This document shows, one piece after another, positions 17,228 through 26,488 of a stretch of 64,000 bases of DNA; within the stretch, counting starts at the first letter, position 1, and every line of letters starts with the position of its first letter. This DNA is from an uncultured Methanocorpusculum sp. (GTDB taxonomy: Archaea > Halobacteriota > Methanomicrobia > Methanomicrobiales > Methanocorpusculaceae), in contig NZ_OY764081.1 of assembly GCF_963667985.1 (NCBI RefSeq), positions 496,001-560,000 of the forward strand. Direction: 5' to 3'. Made by a program: the position numbers and the translations under genes. The notes under the pieces are model-generated. The model ran no database searches. It had not been told where the DNA came from and saw only the letters and a program-made list of their open reading frames with translations.

Positions 17228-17779
17228 ATGAAATGCAGCCGATGCAGCAGGGAGGCGGTCGTGATCCAACCGTATTCAGGCCTTTCTCTCTGCGAACTCC
17301 ACGCTGCAGCCGACATCACGGCAAAAGCCAAAAAAGAGATCCGGCATAGGGGGGGGTTCCCAACGGGATCGCGCCTATTTGTCGAAGAAGATCGAACGTT
17401 CCGCGGTTTTGCCCTGCGGATCTTTCTTGCCGACATGCTTTCGGCCCGGACCGATCTGCTCTTCGTAAAAGATCCAAAGGATGCCGATCTGATCCTTGAA
17501 CCGGCCACGCTGGACGATACCGCACTCTTCGTGCTGGAATCCGTCTGTGCCGGCACTCAGGACCGTCTGATTGATTCCGGCAAAGGGCGGATCGCACCGT
17601 TTTCGGTGATCCCAACGGACGAGGTGTTCTGGTATGCACAGCGGCACGGATATCAGGGACCTGAGCCGAAAATTTCCGGAAACGCTGCGGAGTTCCTTGC
17701 CGGATTTACCGCTGAGCACCCCGGGACCCGCTATGCGCTGAAAAATATCCGTGATGCGTTAAAATTGGAGGATAAATGA
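17228..17779 (+). CDS. Eroded TtuA/NcsA-like protein without PP-loop
   Basis: 183 residues. The N-terminus MKCSRCSREAVVIQPYSGLSLC gives the zinc finger Cys3/Cys6/Cys22/His25 that opens archaeal TtuA/NcsA-type tRNA thiolases, and the later blocks FSVIPTDEVFWYA (125-137) and HPGT (164-167) fit the end of that family. The SGGxDS ATP motif and the catalytic cysteines are absent, and the protein is about 120 residues shorter than usual. Overlaps nadE by 4 bases. A regulatory or tRNA-binding role is inference. Confidence 0.6.
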   Translation: MKCSRCSREAVVIQPYSGLSLCELHAAADITAKAKKEIRHRGGFPTGSRLFVEEDRTFRGFALRIFLADMLSARTDLLFVKDPKDADLILEPATLDDTALFVLESVCAGTQDRLIDSGKGRIAPFSVIPTDEVFWYAQRHGYQGPEPKISGNAAEFLAGFTAEHPGTRYALKNIRDALKLEDK

Positions 17780-18531
17780 CCGAAGTAACCTGTGAATGTA
17801 TCGGATGCGAGATCGTAAAAACCAAAGACCTCATCAGACAGACCGTCTGGGAAGCAAACGCCCAAGGAGTGGTCATCGGAATCTCCGGCGGGATCGATTC
17901 GGCGGTCGCCTGCTCGCTCTGCTGTAAAGCTCTCTCCCCTAAACGGGTGCTTGGCGTGAATATGCCGGTCTCATCCAACAATCCGCAGGATCATCTGGAC
18001 GCGGAAGAACTCTGCCGCGGCCTCGGCGTCGAGCTGATCACGGTCCCTCTGGAAGATGTACGGGCAGCTTTCCTTGCCGCACCCCACATCACCGACACTC
18101 CGGTCCTCAGAGGAAACATCGCGGCACGCCTTCGAATGACCACATTATACAATATCGCCACGGCCCGCAGATATCTCGTCTGCGGGACCTCGAACAAAAC
18201 CGAGTATATGATCGGCTACTCAACCAAATGGGGAGACTCCGCGGCCGACATCCAGCCGCTCCTTCATCTCTGGAAAAAGGACGTGTACCTCCTCGCAAAG
18301 GAACTGGGCGTCCCCGAATCGATCATCAGAAAAGCTCCGAGCGCAGGATTCTGGGAAGGTCAAAGCGACGAAGGAGAGCTCGGCATGAGTTATGCCGATC
18401 TGGACGCCGCATTGATCGAACTGGAAAAGAACGGCGGCATTCCAAACAATCCATACGAGGAGAAGGCACTCGGATTCATCCAGTGCTCGAGACACAAACG
18501 GGCACCGGCGGCAAACCGGCTCTTCACCTGA
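17776..18531 (+). CDS. nadE: NAD+ synthetase
   Basis: 251 residues. PP-loop ATPase motif GISGGIDSAVACSL near residue 35; then GTSNKTEYMIGYSTKWGDSAADIQPL and PSAGFWEGQSDEGELG are the NadE deamido-NAD and ATP sites. Ammonia-dependent form with no glutaminase domain. Last step of NAD synthesis. Confidence 0.95.
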   Translation: MTEVTCECIGCEIVKTKDLIRQTVWEANAQGVVIGISGGIDSAVACSLCCKALSPKRVLGVNMPVSSNNPQDHLDAEELCRGLGVELITVPLEDVRAAFLAAPHITDTPVLRGNIAARLRMTTLYNIATARRYLVCGTSNKTEYMIGYSTKWGDSAADIQPLLHLWKKDVYLLAKELGVPESIIRKAPSAGFWEGQSDEGELGMSYADLDAALIELEKNGGIPNNPYEEKALGFIQCSRHKRAPAANRLFT

Positions 18532-18579
18532 ACCGAGACTACAGAATTTATGAGAATGGAGAACCAATAGGTACTAATT

Positions 18580-19515
18580 ATGGGTGAACTTATTCACACA
18601 CATGCGGTAACCGAGATACGGCGTGTTCTCGAAACCGCAGGATATGACTGTGAGATTGAAGAGGGGCCGTTCAATCTCTCGGCAGTGCGGGGTGCAAAAT
18701 GCATCCTCGTCATGTGTTCTGACGACATAAATCTTCTTCAGCGCTTCGACATGACCCCCTACACGATAAACCTCGGCGGAACCAAAGTCCGCTGCGACAA
18801 GATCATTTTTACCGGCAGTTCCTATTTCCAGCCAAAGGAGTCCGATCTTTGGTCAAAGGAAAAACTCCTCAAAAATTTTGGAGATGCGGCTGCTGCACGC
18901 ATCTGGAGTCTTCCGTTCGACATCGCAGGAGCCCCCAGTTATGCATACACGAACATCGGGGTCAATCAGCCGCCGATCGGCTACGACCTTGTTCTTCCGG
19001 TCAGGATCTCCGGACAGGAGGCAATTCGCGTCGCCCGTCAGCAGGGAACGACCGTCCTCCGTATGATCCCGTACTGGTATTATCACTACAAAAGCGGCGG
19101 AGAGGCAACCTACAAAGGAAAGAGCGTCTCCTTCGACGATGAAGGATCGGGCTGGATCAATGCGATCAACGATCTTCCCGGACAATTCGGTGATGTCGTT
19201 CCGCAGGAAGCTGAGCTCCCCCAGGACGCCGAAGTCATGCCGCCGGTCACCAGTCTAGATCAGGCAAAAGAGCGGATCAGATGCGATCTGATCAAAAAAC
19301 TCACCCGCAGAGTCAGGATCAAGACCACCGCAGGAGATGCGATCTTTGCCGAGGAGAAGGACTTCAGGCCAAGCGATGAGAACATCGATCTGGTCTTCAA
19401 GAAAGTCTACGTCCCGGTATGGCAGGTACGAGGAAAGAAGGACATCGTGGAAGTGAACGCATACTCCGGCGAGGAGCTGACACTTCCCTCCGATGAAGGC
19501 TGCGAAGTGTTCTGA
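18580..19515 (+). CDS. Conserved-looking protein of unknown function
   Basis: 311 residues, soluble, no signal peptide. The first 90 residues (RRVLETAGYDCEIEEGPFNLSAVRGAKCILVMCSDD) have the look of an alpha/beta nuclease-like domain; the centre is rich in Tyr and Gly (RMIPYWYYHYKSGGEATYKG) and the C-terminus is charged. I do not recognise a family. It starts 48 bases after nadE and ends 1 base before the flavoprotein gene, so it belongs to this run. Confidence 0.7.
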   Translation: MGELIHTHAVTEIRRVLETAGYDCEIEEGPFNLSAVRGAKCILVMCSDDINLLQRFDMTPYTINLGGTKVRCDKIIFTGSSYFQPKESDLWSKEKLLKNFGDAAAARIWSLPFDIAGAPSYAYTNIGVNQPPIGYDLVLPVRISGQEAIRVARQQGTTVLRMIPYWYYHYKSGGEATYKGKSVSFDDEGSGWINAINDLPGQFGDVVPQEAELPQDAEVMPPVTSLDQAKERIRCDLIKKLTRRVRIKTTAGDAIFAEEKDFRPSDENIDLVFKKVYVPVWQVRGKKDIVEVNAYSGEELTLPSDEGCEVF

Positions 19516-19516
19516 G

Positions 19517-20830
19517 ATGATCTACGTTATAGGCGGAGGACCTGCCGGGCGGATGGTGGCGCTCCGCCTCGCCGGAGCCGGAAAAGAGGTCACCCTTCTT
19601 GAGAGAAAGGCGATCGGCGGAACCTGCATCCATGATGGATGCATGCTCGTCTGCGGACTGAACGATGTTGCCCGCAGCATCAATACCATATCTTTTTTGA
19701 AAAATTCAGGAGTTATCGACGGCAATGCATCCGTCAGGTTCCCGGACGTTATCCAGAAACTCGAAGGAGTCCAGCGGAAACTTGAGACCATCCTCGAACG
19801 GGAAACGAAAGCGGCAGGCGTCGTTATCGAGTATGATGCCGAAGCGGAGATCCGAGATGGAAAACTGTTTGTAAACGGAGAGCCGCGTGAAGCGGAGAAT
19901 ATCATCATCGCGACCGGAGCCGGCATCAATGTGCCGGACATTCCGGGCAGCGCCCTTCCCGGTACGTACACCGCAAAGATGCTTCGAACGATGACAACGC
20001 TCCCAAAAAAGCTCGCGATCATCGGCGGAGGCATCTCTGCAGCCGAATTCGCCTACATCTATGCGGCATTCGGATGCGAAGTGACCCTTTTCTGCAGAAG
20101 TGTTCTCCTGTCCGTCCTTCCCGAAAAGATGATGAAGGCGGTACACCGGGATCTTGCAAATGTCACGATATTATATGGACAGGTCGAGGAGATTCTCGGA
20201 AAGGATAAGGTCGAGGGAGTCAGAATGGACGGGCAGGATCTGCCTTTCGATGCGGTGCTTTTCGCGACCGGTATGAAAGCCGAGACCACACTTTTTACCG
20301 GCATGGAGAAAAATCCGGACGGTTCGATCAAAGTGAACGAACAGATGGAAACATCGATACCGGGAATATATGCCGCCGGCGATGTGACCGGCGCACCGTA
20401 CTTCACCCCGGTCGCCCGCCTTCAGGGATTTGCGGCGGCAGATGCCATACTCGGACACCCGCGGACCGTGGATCTGTCTCAGATCCCGTTCACTATCGTT
20501 CTTGGTCTGGACTACACCATCTGTGCCACGAAAAAAGGAGAGGAGGGGGTAACCTTTTCTTCGCCCAACATCGCCGGACCAGAGTCGCTCTGGCATGTGG
20601 CGGACGGATCGGTCGGGTCCATGCATCTTACCGTTGGAAAAGAAGATGGACATATCCTCGGCTTTGCCACTGCCGCGCCTTCTACGAGCATTGTCGGAAC
20701 GTATCTTGGATATCTGGTCCGCAAAGGAGTGACCGTACACGAGTTTTCTCCCATGCTCGAAGTCCACCCGACCCCCGACGGCATGTACTCGATGATCCGT
20801 CTCGCGGATGACGCTTTGAACAAACAGTAG
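19517..20830 (+). CDS. Dihydrolipoamide dehydrogenase-like flavoprotein disulfide reductase
   Basis: 437 residues. FAD motif IYVIGGGPAGRMVALRLAG at the start, redox-active pair GGTCIHDGC, NAD(P) motif LAIIGGGISAAEFAYIYAAFG, second FAD motif GIYAAGDVTGAPYFTP, and a C-terminal dimer interface with VHPTPDGMY close to the HPT catalytic His of the family. The usual Glu after that His is changed. Electron partner unknown: no lipoyl protein in the window. Confidence 0.85.
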   Translation: MIYVIGGGPAGRMVALRLAGAGKEVTLLERKAIGGTCIHDGCMLVCGLNDVARSINTISFLKNSGVIDGNASVRFPDVIQKLEGVQRKLETILERETKAAGVVIEYDAEAEIRDGKLFVNGEPREAENIIIATGAGINVPDIPGSALPGTYTAKMLRTMTTLPKKLAIIGGGISAAEFAYIYAAFGCEVTLFCRSVLLSVLPEKMMKAVHRDLANVTILYGQVEEILGKDKVEGVRMDGQDLPFDAVLFATGMKAETTLFTGMEKNPDGSIKVNEQMETSIPGIYAAGDVTGAPYFTPVARLQGFAAADAILGHPRTVDLSQIPFTIVLGLDYTICATKKGEEGVTFSSPNIAGPESLWHVADGSVGSMHLTVGKEDGHILGFATAAPSTSIVGTYLGYLVRKGVTVHEFSPMLEVHPTPDGMYSMIRLADDALNKQ

Positions 20831-20868
20831 TCGGCTTTATCACGTTATATTAACTATATTTACGTAAT

Positions 20869-22119
20869 ATGTCGTCCCTGGCACTATTTGACCCGGAAAT
20901 TTTCCAGCTGATAAACAAAGAACACAAGCGCCAGGTTGAGGGGCTTGAGCTTATCGCTTCGGAAAACGTCGTCGCACGCGAAGTAATGGAAGCAATGGGA
21001 ACCATTCTGACCAATAAATATGCAGAAGGTTATCCTGGAAAACGTTACTACGGCGGCTGCGAATTCCATGACCAGATCGAAAACCTCGCACGCGACCGGC
21101 TCTGCAAACTTTTCGGTGCAGAACACGCAAACGTCCAGCCCCACTCCGGAAGCCAGGCAAATGAAGCGGTATATCTCTCATGTCTGAAACCCGGAGACAA
21201 GATCCTCAGTCAGAGCCTGAACAACGGCGGCCACTTATCCCACGGCGACCCGGCAAATATGTCAGGGAAATGCTTCGACATCTCCTTTTACGGTGTCGAT
21301 TTCGACACCGAACTTCTCGACTACGGCGTGATCGAGGAGCTCGCACGGAAAAACAAGCCCGATCTCATCGTCTGCGGAGCATCCGCATATCCGCGTGAGA
21401 TCGATTTCAAAGCATTCGCAGAGATCGCAGAGGACGTCGGTGCCAGGTCGATGGCGGACATCGCCCACATCTCCGGTCTCTGCTGCACGGGACTCCACAA
21501 CTCTCCGGTCGGCGTTACCACCTACACCACATCAACAACGCACAAGACCCTCCGCGGACCCCGCGGCGGCGTGATCATGTGCAATAAAGAGTATGCAAAC
21601 TCGATCGACAAGGCAGTATTCCCCGGCATGCAGGGCGGACCACTTATGCACGTGATCGCCGCAAAGGCCGTTTGTTTCCGTGAAGCACTCACCGAGGACT
21701 ACAAAGAATACGCCAAACAGGTCGTCAAAAACTGTAAAGTGCTTGCAGCAACTCTGGAAGACAACAACTTCCGTCTCGTTTCCGGCGGAACCGACAACCA
21801 TCTCTGTCTGCTCGACCTTTCCGACCACAACATATCCGGCCAGCAGGCGGAAGTCGCTCTTGGAAAAGCCGGCATCACTGTTAACAAGAACACGATCCCA
21901 AGACAGGCGCTCTCTCCCTTCGAAACCTCCGGGATCCGGATCGGCACGCCGACCATCACGACCCGCGGCATGAAGGAAGAACAGTGTAAACAGATCGGGG
22001 ACTGGATCGCCAAGGTCTTAAACCACATCGATGACGAGAAGACGATTGCCGGAGTCAAAGACGAAGTCACGTCGCTTTGCCTGAAGTATCCTCTGTATCC
22101 GGAAATTCGGACCTTATAA
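20869..22119 (+). CDS. glyA: Serine hydroxymethyltransferase
   Basis: 416 residues. PLP enzyme converting serine and a C1 carrier (tetrahydromethanopterin in methanogens) to glycine. [34 protein letters not shown], and [15 protein letters not shown] with the PLP-binding Lys are all intact. TAATG overlap with the next gene, a pterin-related DHPS homologue. Confidence 0.96.
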   Translation: MSSLALFDPEIFQLINKEHKRQVEGLELIASENVVAREVMEAMGTILTNKYAEGYPGKRYYGGCEFHDQIENLARDRLCKLFGAEHANVQPHSGSQANEAVYLSCLKPGDKILSQSLNNGGHLSHGDPANMSGKCFDISFYGVDFDTELLDYGVIEELARKNKPDLIVCGASAYPREIDFKAFAEIAEDVGARSMADIAHISGLCCTGLHNSPVGVTTYTTSTTHKTLRGPRGGVIMCNKEYANSIDKAVFPGMQGGPLMHVIAAKAVCFREALTEDYKEYAKQVVKNCKVLAATLEDNNFRLVSGGTDNHLCLLDLSDHNISGQQAEVALGKAGITVNKNTIPRQALSPFETSGIRIGTPTITTRGMKEEQCKQIGDWIAKVLNHIDDEKTIAGVKDEVTSLCLKYPLYPEIRTL

Positions 22120-22922
22120 TGGAAGTCAGCATCAAAGGGATCGGCATTGGAGGTGCCAATCCTCCCCGCCTTATGGGGGTACTCAATATCAGCCCAGAGT
22201 CCTTCTTCTCGGACTCGTTCACCCCTTACGAACTGGTAACGACCCGCGTCGAGGAGATGCGCCACGCAGGTGCCGACATCATCGACATCGGAGCACGCAG
22301 TACGGCTCTTACGGCGCCACCGATCACCGTCGCCGAGGAAAAGGAACGGGTCATCCGCACGCTGAAAAATCTGGAGGATTCAGGCGCCGTCTTTTCACTC
22401 GACACGATGTATCCTGAGGTTCTTGAGGCGGCACTCAGATACAACATCGACGCGGTGAACGATATCGGCGGACTCTCGAATGTCCGTTACGCAAAAGTTG
22501 CGGCGGACAGCGGACTTCCGGTAATCGCCATGACGGCACACAACCAGCCGGGCGACCCGACCAACATCAGTTCCACCCATGAGGCATTAAAAGAGATCAT
22601 CGCCAGGGCCGAACACTACAATATCGACCAGCTGATCCTGGATCCGGGTATCGGAAAATGGGTCTTTGAACGATCAAGCGAGGCGGACTGGGAACTCTGC
22701 CGCAGATTTTCCGAACTGGAGGTATATGGATATCCGCTTCTTGCTGCGGCCTCCAGAAAAACGTTCATCGGCGACTGCCTGAATAAGCCGCCGCATGAAC
22801 GACTTTACGGTTCCCTCGCTGTCCTTTATGCTCTTCTGGAAGGGGGAGCAGACATAGTGCGGGTCCATGACGTGGCTCCTTCAAAGGACATCCTGAAAGT
22901 TTTCCAGATGATGCACCCCTAA
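22119..22922 (+). CDS. Dihydropteroate synthase-family protein
   Basis: 267 residues. LMGVLNISPESFFSDS is the DHPS strand-1 motif; DIIDIGARST and the KTFIGDCLNKPPHERLYGSLA block match loops 2 and 7. In methanogens that make tetrahydromethanopterin this family is pterin-related but not necessarily a folate enzyme. Start ATG overlaps the glyA stop (TAATG), linking it to C1 metabolism. Confidence 0.8.
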   Translation: MEVSIKGIGIGGANPPRLMGVLNISPESFFSDSFTPYELVTTRVEEMRHAGADIIDIGARSTALTAPPITVAEEKERVIRTLKNLEDSGAVFSLDTMYPEVLEAALRYNIDAVNDIGGLSNVRYAKVAADSGLPVIAMTAHNQPGDPTNISSTHEALKEIIARAEHYNIDQLILDPGIGKWVFERSSEADWELCRRFSELEVYGYPLLAAASRKTFIGDCLNKPPHERLYGSLAVLYALLEGGADIVRVHDVAPSKDILKVFQMMHP

Positions 22923-22966
22923 GGAGAAAAGTATCTATCATCAAAAGGCCCCAAATAGTAGTAACA

Positions 22967-23605
22967 ATGTACTTCCACGCCTTGATTCCGTTCAAACCGG
23001 TCAACCCGAAGACCCGGCTTTCATCCGTTCTGTCCCAGGAGGAACGCGAGGAGTTTGCAAGGATAATGCTGGAAGACGTTATCCACGCAGTTAGAAGGAC
23101 AGGATGCAGTGCAACGCTCCTTTGTACGTCAAAGTATGAGTGCCGGGATGCCCTTGTGGCAATACGAAAGGAGGGACTCAACGAAGCGATCAACTGGGCT
23201 CTTCCGCAGTTCCACTGCCCGGCCATGATCATCATGTCGGATCTTCCCATGGTGACGCCGGGAAGTCTTCAGCGGGTCGTCTCCACGAAAGCGGACATGG
23301 CGATCGTGCCTGGCCTCGGCGGCGGGACGAACGTGATTTTTGTCAAGAAGCCGGAAAACTTCCGTGTGGAATACTATGGATTTTCATTCAGACGGCATCT
23401 CCAGATCGCAGAAGAACTCGATCTCACCGTCGAGATTATCGACTCCATGCGGTTGTCGACCGACGTGGACGAGCCGGCGGATCTGGTCGAACTGATGATC
23501 CACGGACACGGAAATGCCCGAGAATGGTTGTATGAACACGGATTCACCCTCTCGGTGGAGGATGGACGGGTGAAGGTCCACCGGGACGGTAAGGAAGTTG
23601 TCTGA
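22967..23605 (+). CDS. cofC: 2-phospho-L-lactate guanylyltransferase
   Basis: 212 residues. MYFHALIPFKPVNPKTRLSSVLSQEEREEFA is the classical CofC start; MIIMSDLPMVTPGSL is the nucleotidyl transferase metal motif, and GLGGGTNVIF the substrate loop. Activates phospholactate for the deazaflavin part of F420 in methanogens. Overlaps the TPR gene by 8 bases. Confidence 0.93.
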   Translation: MYFHALIPFKPVNPKTRLSSVLSQEEREEFARIMLEDVIHAVRRTGCSATLLCTSKYECRDALVAIRKEGLNEAINWALPQFHCPAMIIMSDLPMVTPGSLQRVVSTKADMAIVPGLGGGTNVIFVKKPENFRVEYYGFSFRRHLQIAEELDLTVEIIDSMRLSTDVDEPADLVELMIHGHGNAREWLYEHGFTLSVEDGRVKVHRDGKEVV

Positions 23606-24434
23606 TTTTATTGAAAAAGCAGAGGAGCTGGCTCTCTCCGGAAAGTTGGAGGAGGCTCTTGGAAAATATGAAGAGGCGATCGGGGAAGATCCATCGGATC
23701 CTCTCACGTATGTTGGAAAAGCCTCGGTCCTGAAGGCTCTTGGACGATATGACGAGTGTATAGTGTGTATGGAGACAGCAATCCGAATCATTCCTGAGTG
23801 GAAGGGCACGGATCCGGAAAGGATCCCGGTGTTTACTTCGATGCTGCTCGTACTCAAAGCCGAGGCCCAGCTCTATGCGGAAAAACCAGACGAAGCACTT
23901 ATGACAGTGGACGCGGCAGATGGACTCAGTAACCCGGATGCCGCATCCCTCGTCGTGCGGGCCCAGGCGTATGTACAACTGAAAAACTACGAAGAGGCCG
24001 GCAACTGTCTGTATCGTGCGGAAGAGTGGTGTTTCCTGCATGACGACGCAATGCTGACCCAGATCTGGCTTTCAAAAGTTCATCTGGCAAAAGTGGCAGG
24101 CAAGCCCTTTGTTCCGCCGTATGCAGCCGAGGTGTACAAATCCGGAAACTGGCGAACACCTGTCGGAACGGCTGAGGAGCTGTTCGAGTGGGGAAACAAT
24201 CTTCGGAGTGAAGGCCTGCTGTACGATGCCCTCAGATATTATGACGCCTGTCTTGCGGCCGAGCCCAAAAACCGGGCACTCGTTCTGTTCTTCAAGGGAA
24301 TCATCTTTGAACAGTTGAAAAACTTTGGCGAAGCATATTCCATGTATTCGGACGCCTTGGTAGCCGGACCGGCACCCGAGGATGAAATGAAGATCCGGGT
24401 AAGATGGGCAAACGCGAAAACCCGGCGGATCTGA
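23598..24434 (+). CDS. Tetratricopeptide repeat protein
   Basis: 278 residues with a TTG start inside the end of cofC. TPR units are clear at about 5-35 (KLEEALGKYEEAIGEDPSDP), 40-70, 85-160 (EKPDEALMTVDAAD, KNYEEAGNCLYRAEEW) and 190-260 (LLYDALRYYDACLAAEPKN). No catalytic motif. Protein interaction scaffold; partner unknown. Confidence 0.75.
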   Translation: MSDFIEKAEELALSGKLEEALGKYEEAIGEDPSDPLTYVGKASVLKALGRYDECIVCMETAIRIIPEWKGTDPERIPVFTSMLLVLKAEAQLYAEKPDEALMTVDAADGLSNPDAASLVVRAQAYVQLKNYEEAGNCLYRAEEWCFLHDDAMLTQIWLSKVHLAKVAGKPFVPPYAAEVYKSGNWRTPVGTAEELFEWGNNLRSEGLLYDALRYYDACLAAEPKNRALVLFFKGIIFEQLKNFGEAYSMYSDALVAGPAPEDEMKIRVRWANAKTRRI

Positions 24435-24492
24435 ATACTCTTTTTTACAATCGGTTTGAAAACAGAGTCTGATAATTCTTAAAAAAACGAAA

Positions 24493-24565
24493 CGCCCAAG
24501 TCGGAATTCGAATCCGAGTCGCAGCCGTGACAGGGCTGCATGATAGGCCACTACACTACTTGGGC
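24493..24565 (-). tRNA. tRNA-Asp (GUC), copy 1
   Basis: 73 bases. Acceptor GCCCAAG/CTTGGGC, anticodon stem CAGCC/GGCTG with loop CTGTCAC (anticodon GTC), T loop TTCGAAT. CCA not encoded. Identical in sequence to the copy at 24611-24683. Confidence 0.95.
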
Positions 24566-24610
24566 AATAAACCGCACGTCAATCCCGCACAATCAAAACG
24601 AAAGAAGAAG

Positions 24611-24683
24611 CGCCCAAGTCGGAATTCGAATCCGAGTCGCAGCCGTGACAGGGCTGCATGATAGGCCACTACACTACTTGGGC
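24611..24683 (-). tRNA. tRNA-Asp (GUC), copy 2
   Basis: 73 bases, the same sequence as copy 1 and 45 bases away, but with unrelated flanks. A tandem duplication limited to the mature tRNA. Confidence 0.95.
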
Positions 24684-24705
24684 ATTGATTGCGTCTTGAA
24701 AATGG

Positions 24706-24813
24706 TCCCGACTCCCGGATTCGAACCGGGGACATCGCGGTAGCCGCGCAGTACGCCCGCAGGCGTTAATTTCTTTCTACAGCCGCGCACTCTACCATCT
24801 GAGTTAAGTCGGG
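24706..24813 (-). tRNA. tRNA-Tyr (GUA) with a 35-base intron
   Basis: C1-G72 acceptor pair (CCCGACT/AGTCGGG) with discriminator A, as archaeal tRNA-Tyr requires; D stem ACTC/GAGT; anticodon stem CGCGG/CCGCG. The anticodon loop CTGTAG-A is split after position 37 by 35 bases (24742-24776). CCA follows directly in the DNA (24703-24705). The intron position is the canonical one cut by the archaeal splicing endonuclease. Confidence 0.93.
24742..24776 (-). other. tRNA-Tyr intron
   Basis: 35 bases inserted after G37, beginning AAAGAAATTAACG and ending GCGCGGCT on the minus strand. The intron repeats the anticodon-stem strand (GCGCGGCT) and can pair to build the bulge-helix-bulge used by EndA, whose gene is at 30456. 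Confidence 0.88.
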
Positions 24814-24944
24814 ATTGACTGCTTTAACTAGAAGGACCTGTAAAAATATAAACATACCGATTTGGAAAAACAGGCGGCCGAAAAACATGGAGATAAATAA
24901 CCTGATAAGTGAGAAAAGTAAGAATTACTGAAACGGAAAGAACC

Positions 24945-25193
24945 ATGAAAAACAGGGAGGGATTTTCCGTAATCGGGTGTGTGAAATGCAGGCGGATGAT
25001 GGTCGCCGACCTTTCCTATGCCACCAAAACCTGCATCTGCGGGAACAAAATCGATCTTTCGAAAACAAAACTGCTTGCCGTGTGCGAATCGGCAGATGAA
25101 GCGGGCGAACTTCTCAGACGCATGCAGACGGTGAAAAACTCAGGATTCACTACTGCAAATAAGATCGGCGGACCGTTCAAAAAAGAGAGTTAG
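24945..25193 (+). CDS. DUF1922 zinc-ribbon protein
   Basis: 82 residues from [16 protein letters not shown] and CIC zinc ligands, then [25 protein letters not shown], the order and length of the DUF1922 family known from methanogens. A GTG 12 codons earlier is an alternative start. Stop overlaps the convergent UPF0147 gene. Confidence 0.75.
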   Translation: MKNREGFSVIGCVKCRRMMVADLSYATKTCICGNKIDLSKTKLLAVCESADEAGELLRRMQTVKNSGFTTANKIGGPFKKES

Positions 25194-25453
25194 TCAAAGG
25201 GTATTGCTTCAAGAGTCGAAGCAAGTTCCCAGATTCTGGTCCGGGCGTGGATCGGCATATTTGAGTCATTGCTGACCTCATCGATCATGGACAGGGCACT
25301 TGCGGCTCTTAGACCGATCGTCTTCTTCTCATCCTGGAGAACCTTCATCGTTTCATCGGCCACGCGGCGGATATTCCGCGGAATCGTCGAATCTTCACTC
25401 ATTGCACGCAGCATCATAATACACTGCTTGATCATATCTTCCGGATTTGCCAT
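25190..25453 (-). CDS. UPF0147 family protein
   Basis: 87 residues from [30 protein letters not shown], all-helical, the typical archaeal UPF0147 size and sequence. Function unknown. The longer frame upstream lacks family similarity. Confidence 0.85.
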   Translation of the reverse strand: MANPEDMIKQCIMMLRAMSEDSTIPRNIRRVADETMKVLQDEKKTIGLRAASALSMIDEVSNDSNMPIHARTRIWELASTLEAIPFD

Positions 25454-25574
25454 ATTTAGCTCCCAACCCCAAAATCTGTAACTCATGTTAAACCTCCTCA
25501 AAAATAAAGACTCCCTTTATTCTTGAGACATTATATACTCTGAAAACCAATTTGTACAGAAGAGAAAAACAGCC

Positions 25575-25949
25575 ATGACAAAAAAACCTGAGGATATAAT
25601 GACGGAGTATCTCCTAAACGGAGCGAAAATGCTCTCCGAACTCTGTCCCAAATGCGAGGCCCCTCTTTTCGATGTGAAGGGAAAGAAAATGTGCGTGGTC
25701 TGTGCCAATACTCCAACCGAAGATACAGCGCAAAAGGAAAACGTGGATAAAGTCCAGATGATCGTGCCTAAATATGCCGCCACCGATCAGACCCCGTCAC
25801 CAGCCCCGAAAAACATTCTCGAAAGCCTTGATGCCCTGATTCTCCAACTCTGCACCCGTGCCGCCGCAGAGACCGAACCGGAACGCTGCCGGACTTTAAT
25901 CGAGTGCATTCGGACCGCCGCAGAAGCAAAAACCATACTCTCGAGATAA
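25575..25949 (+). CDS. Autoantigen p27 (Sjogren/scleroderma) family zinc-ribbon protein
   Basis: 124 residues. EYLLNGAKMLSELCPKCEAPLFDVKGKKMCVVC gives the CxxC...CxxC ribbon of this archaeal-eukaryotic family at about 10-45, followed by a low-complexity linker and a helical tail. Function unknown. TAATG overlap with the next gene. Confidence 0.8.
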   Translation: MTKKPEDIMTEYLLNGAKMLSELCPKCEAPLFDVKGKKMCVVCANTPTEDTAQKENVDKVQMIVPKYAATDQTPSPAPKNILESLDALILQLCTRAAAETEPERCRTLIECIRTAAEAKTILSR

Positions 25950-26488
25950 TGAAGGTCGTCGGCGTTGTCGGGTATCCCGCGAGCGGGAAGGGCGAATTTT
26001 CCGTGATCGCGGGGCAACTGGGTATCCCGGTCGTGGTCATGGGAGATATGATTAGGAGAAAGGTAATCGAAAACGGACTGGAGCTGACCGATGAAAACAT
26101 CGGAGCAGCCGCACGAAAACTTCGGGGCGAACTGGGTATGGACGCCGTCGCAATATTAACGGCAGAGGAGATCGCAAAAATCAACCCGAAAATCGTCGTC
26201 ATCGACGGAATCAGAGGGGACGCCGAGGTGACGTACTTCAAATCCGTTTTCAGCGACTTTTCGCTTCTGGCAATCACGGCATGTTTCGAGACCCGCCTTC
26301 TCAGGATGAAAAACCGCGGGAGAAGCGATGATACGACCACACCTGAAACACTTCGCTCCCGCGACGAACGCGAGGAGTCATTTGGACTTAGCCGAGCAGT
26401 CTCTCTTGCGGACATGCGGATCGAAAACGAGTCGAGCCGCGAGGAGTTTGCCGCACGGATCCGGAGTTATCTGGAGAGCCTTGCATGA
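25949..26488 (+). CDS. UPF0200 P-loop kinase-like protein
   Basis: 179 residues. P-loop GYPASGKGEF at 8-17 and a lid region with RMKNRGRSDD; related to dephospho-CoA and adenylate kinases. Archaeal UPF0200 has no settled substrate. Overlaps the next gene by 4 bases. Confidence 0.8.
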   Translation: MKVVGVVGYPASGKGEFSVIAGQLGIPVVVMGDMIRRKVIENGLELTDENIGAAARKLRGELGMDAVAILTAEEIAKINPKIVVIDGIRGDAEVTYFKSVFSDFSLLAITACFETRLLRMKNRGRSDDTTTPETLRSRDEREESFGLSRAVSLADMRIENESSREEFAARIRSYLESLA

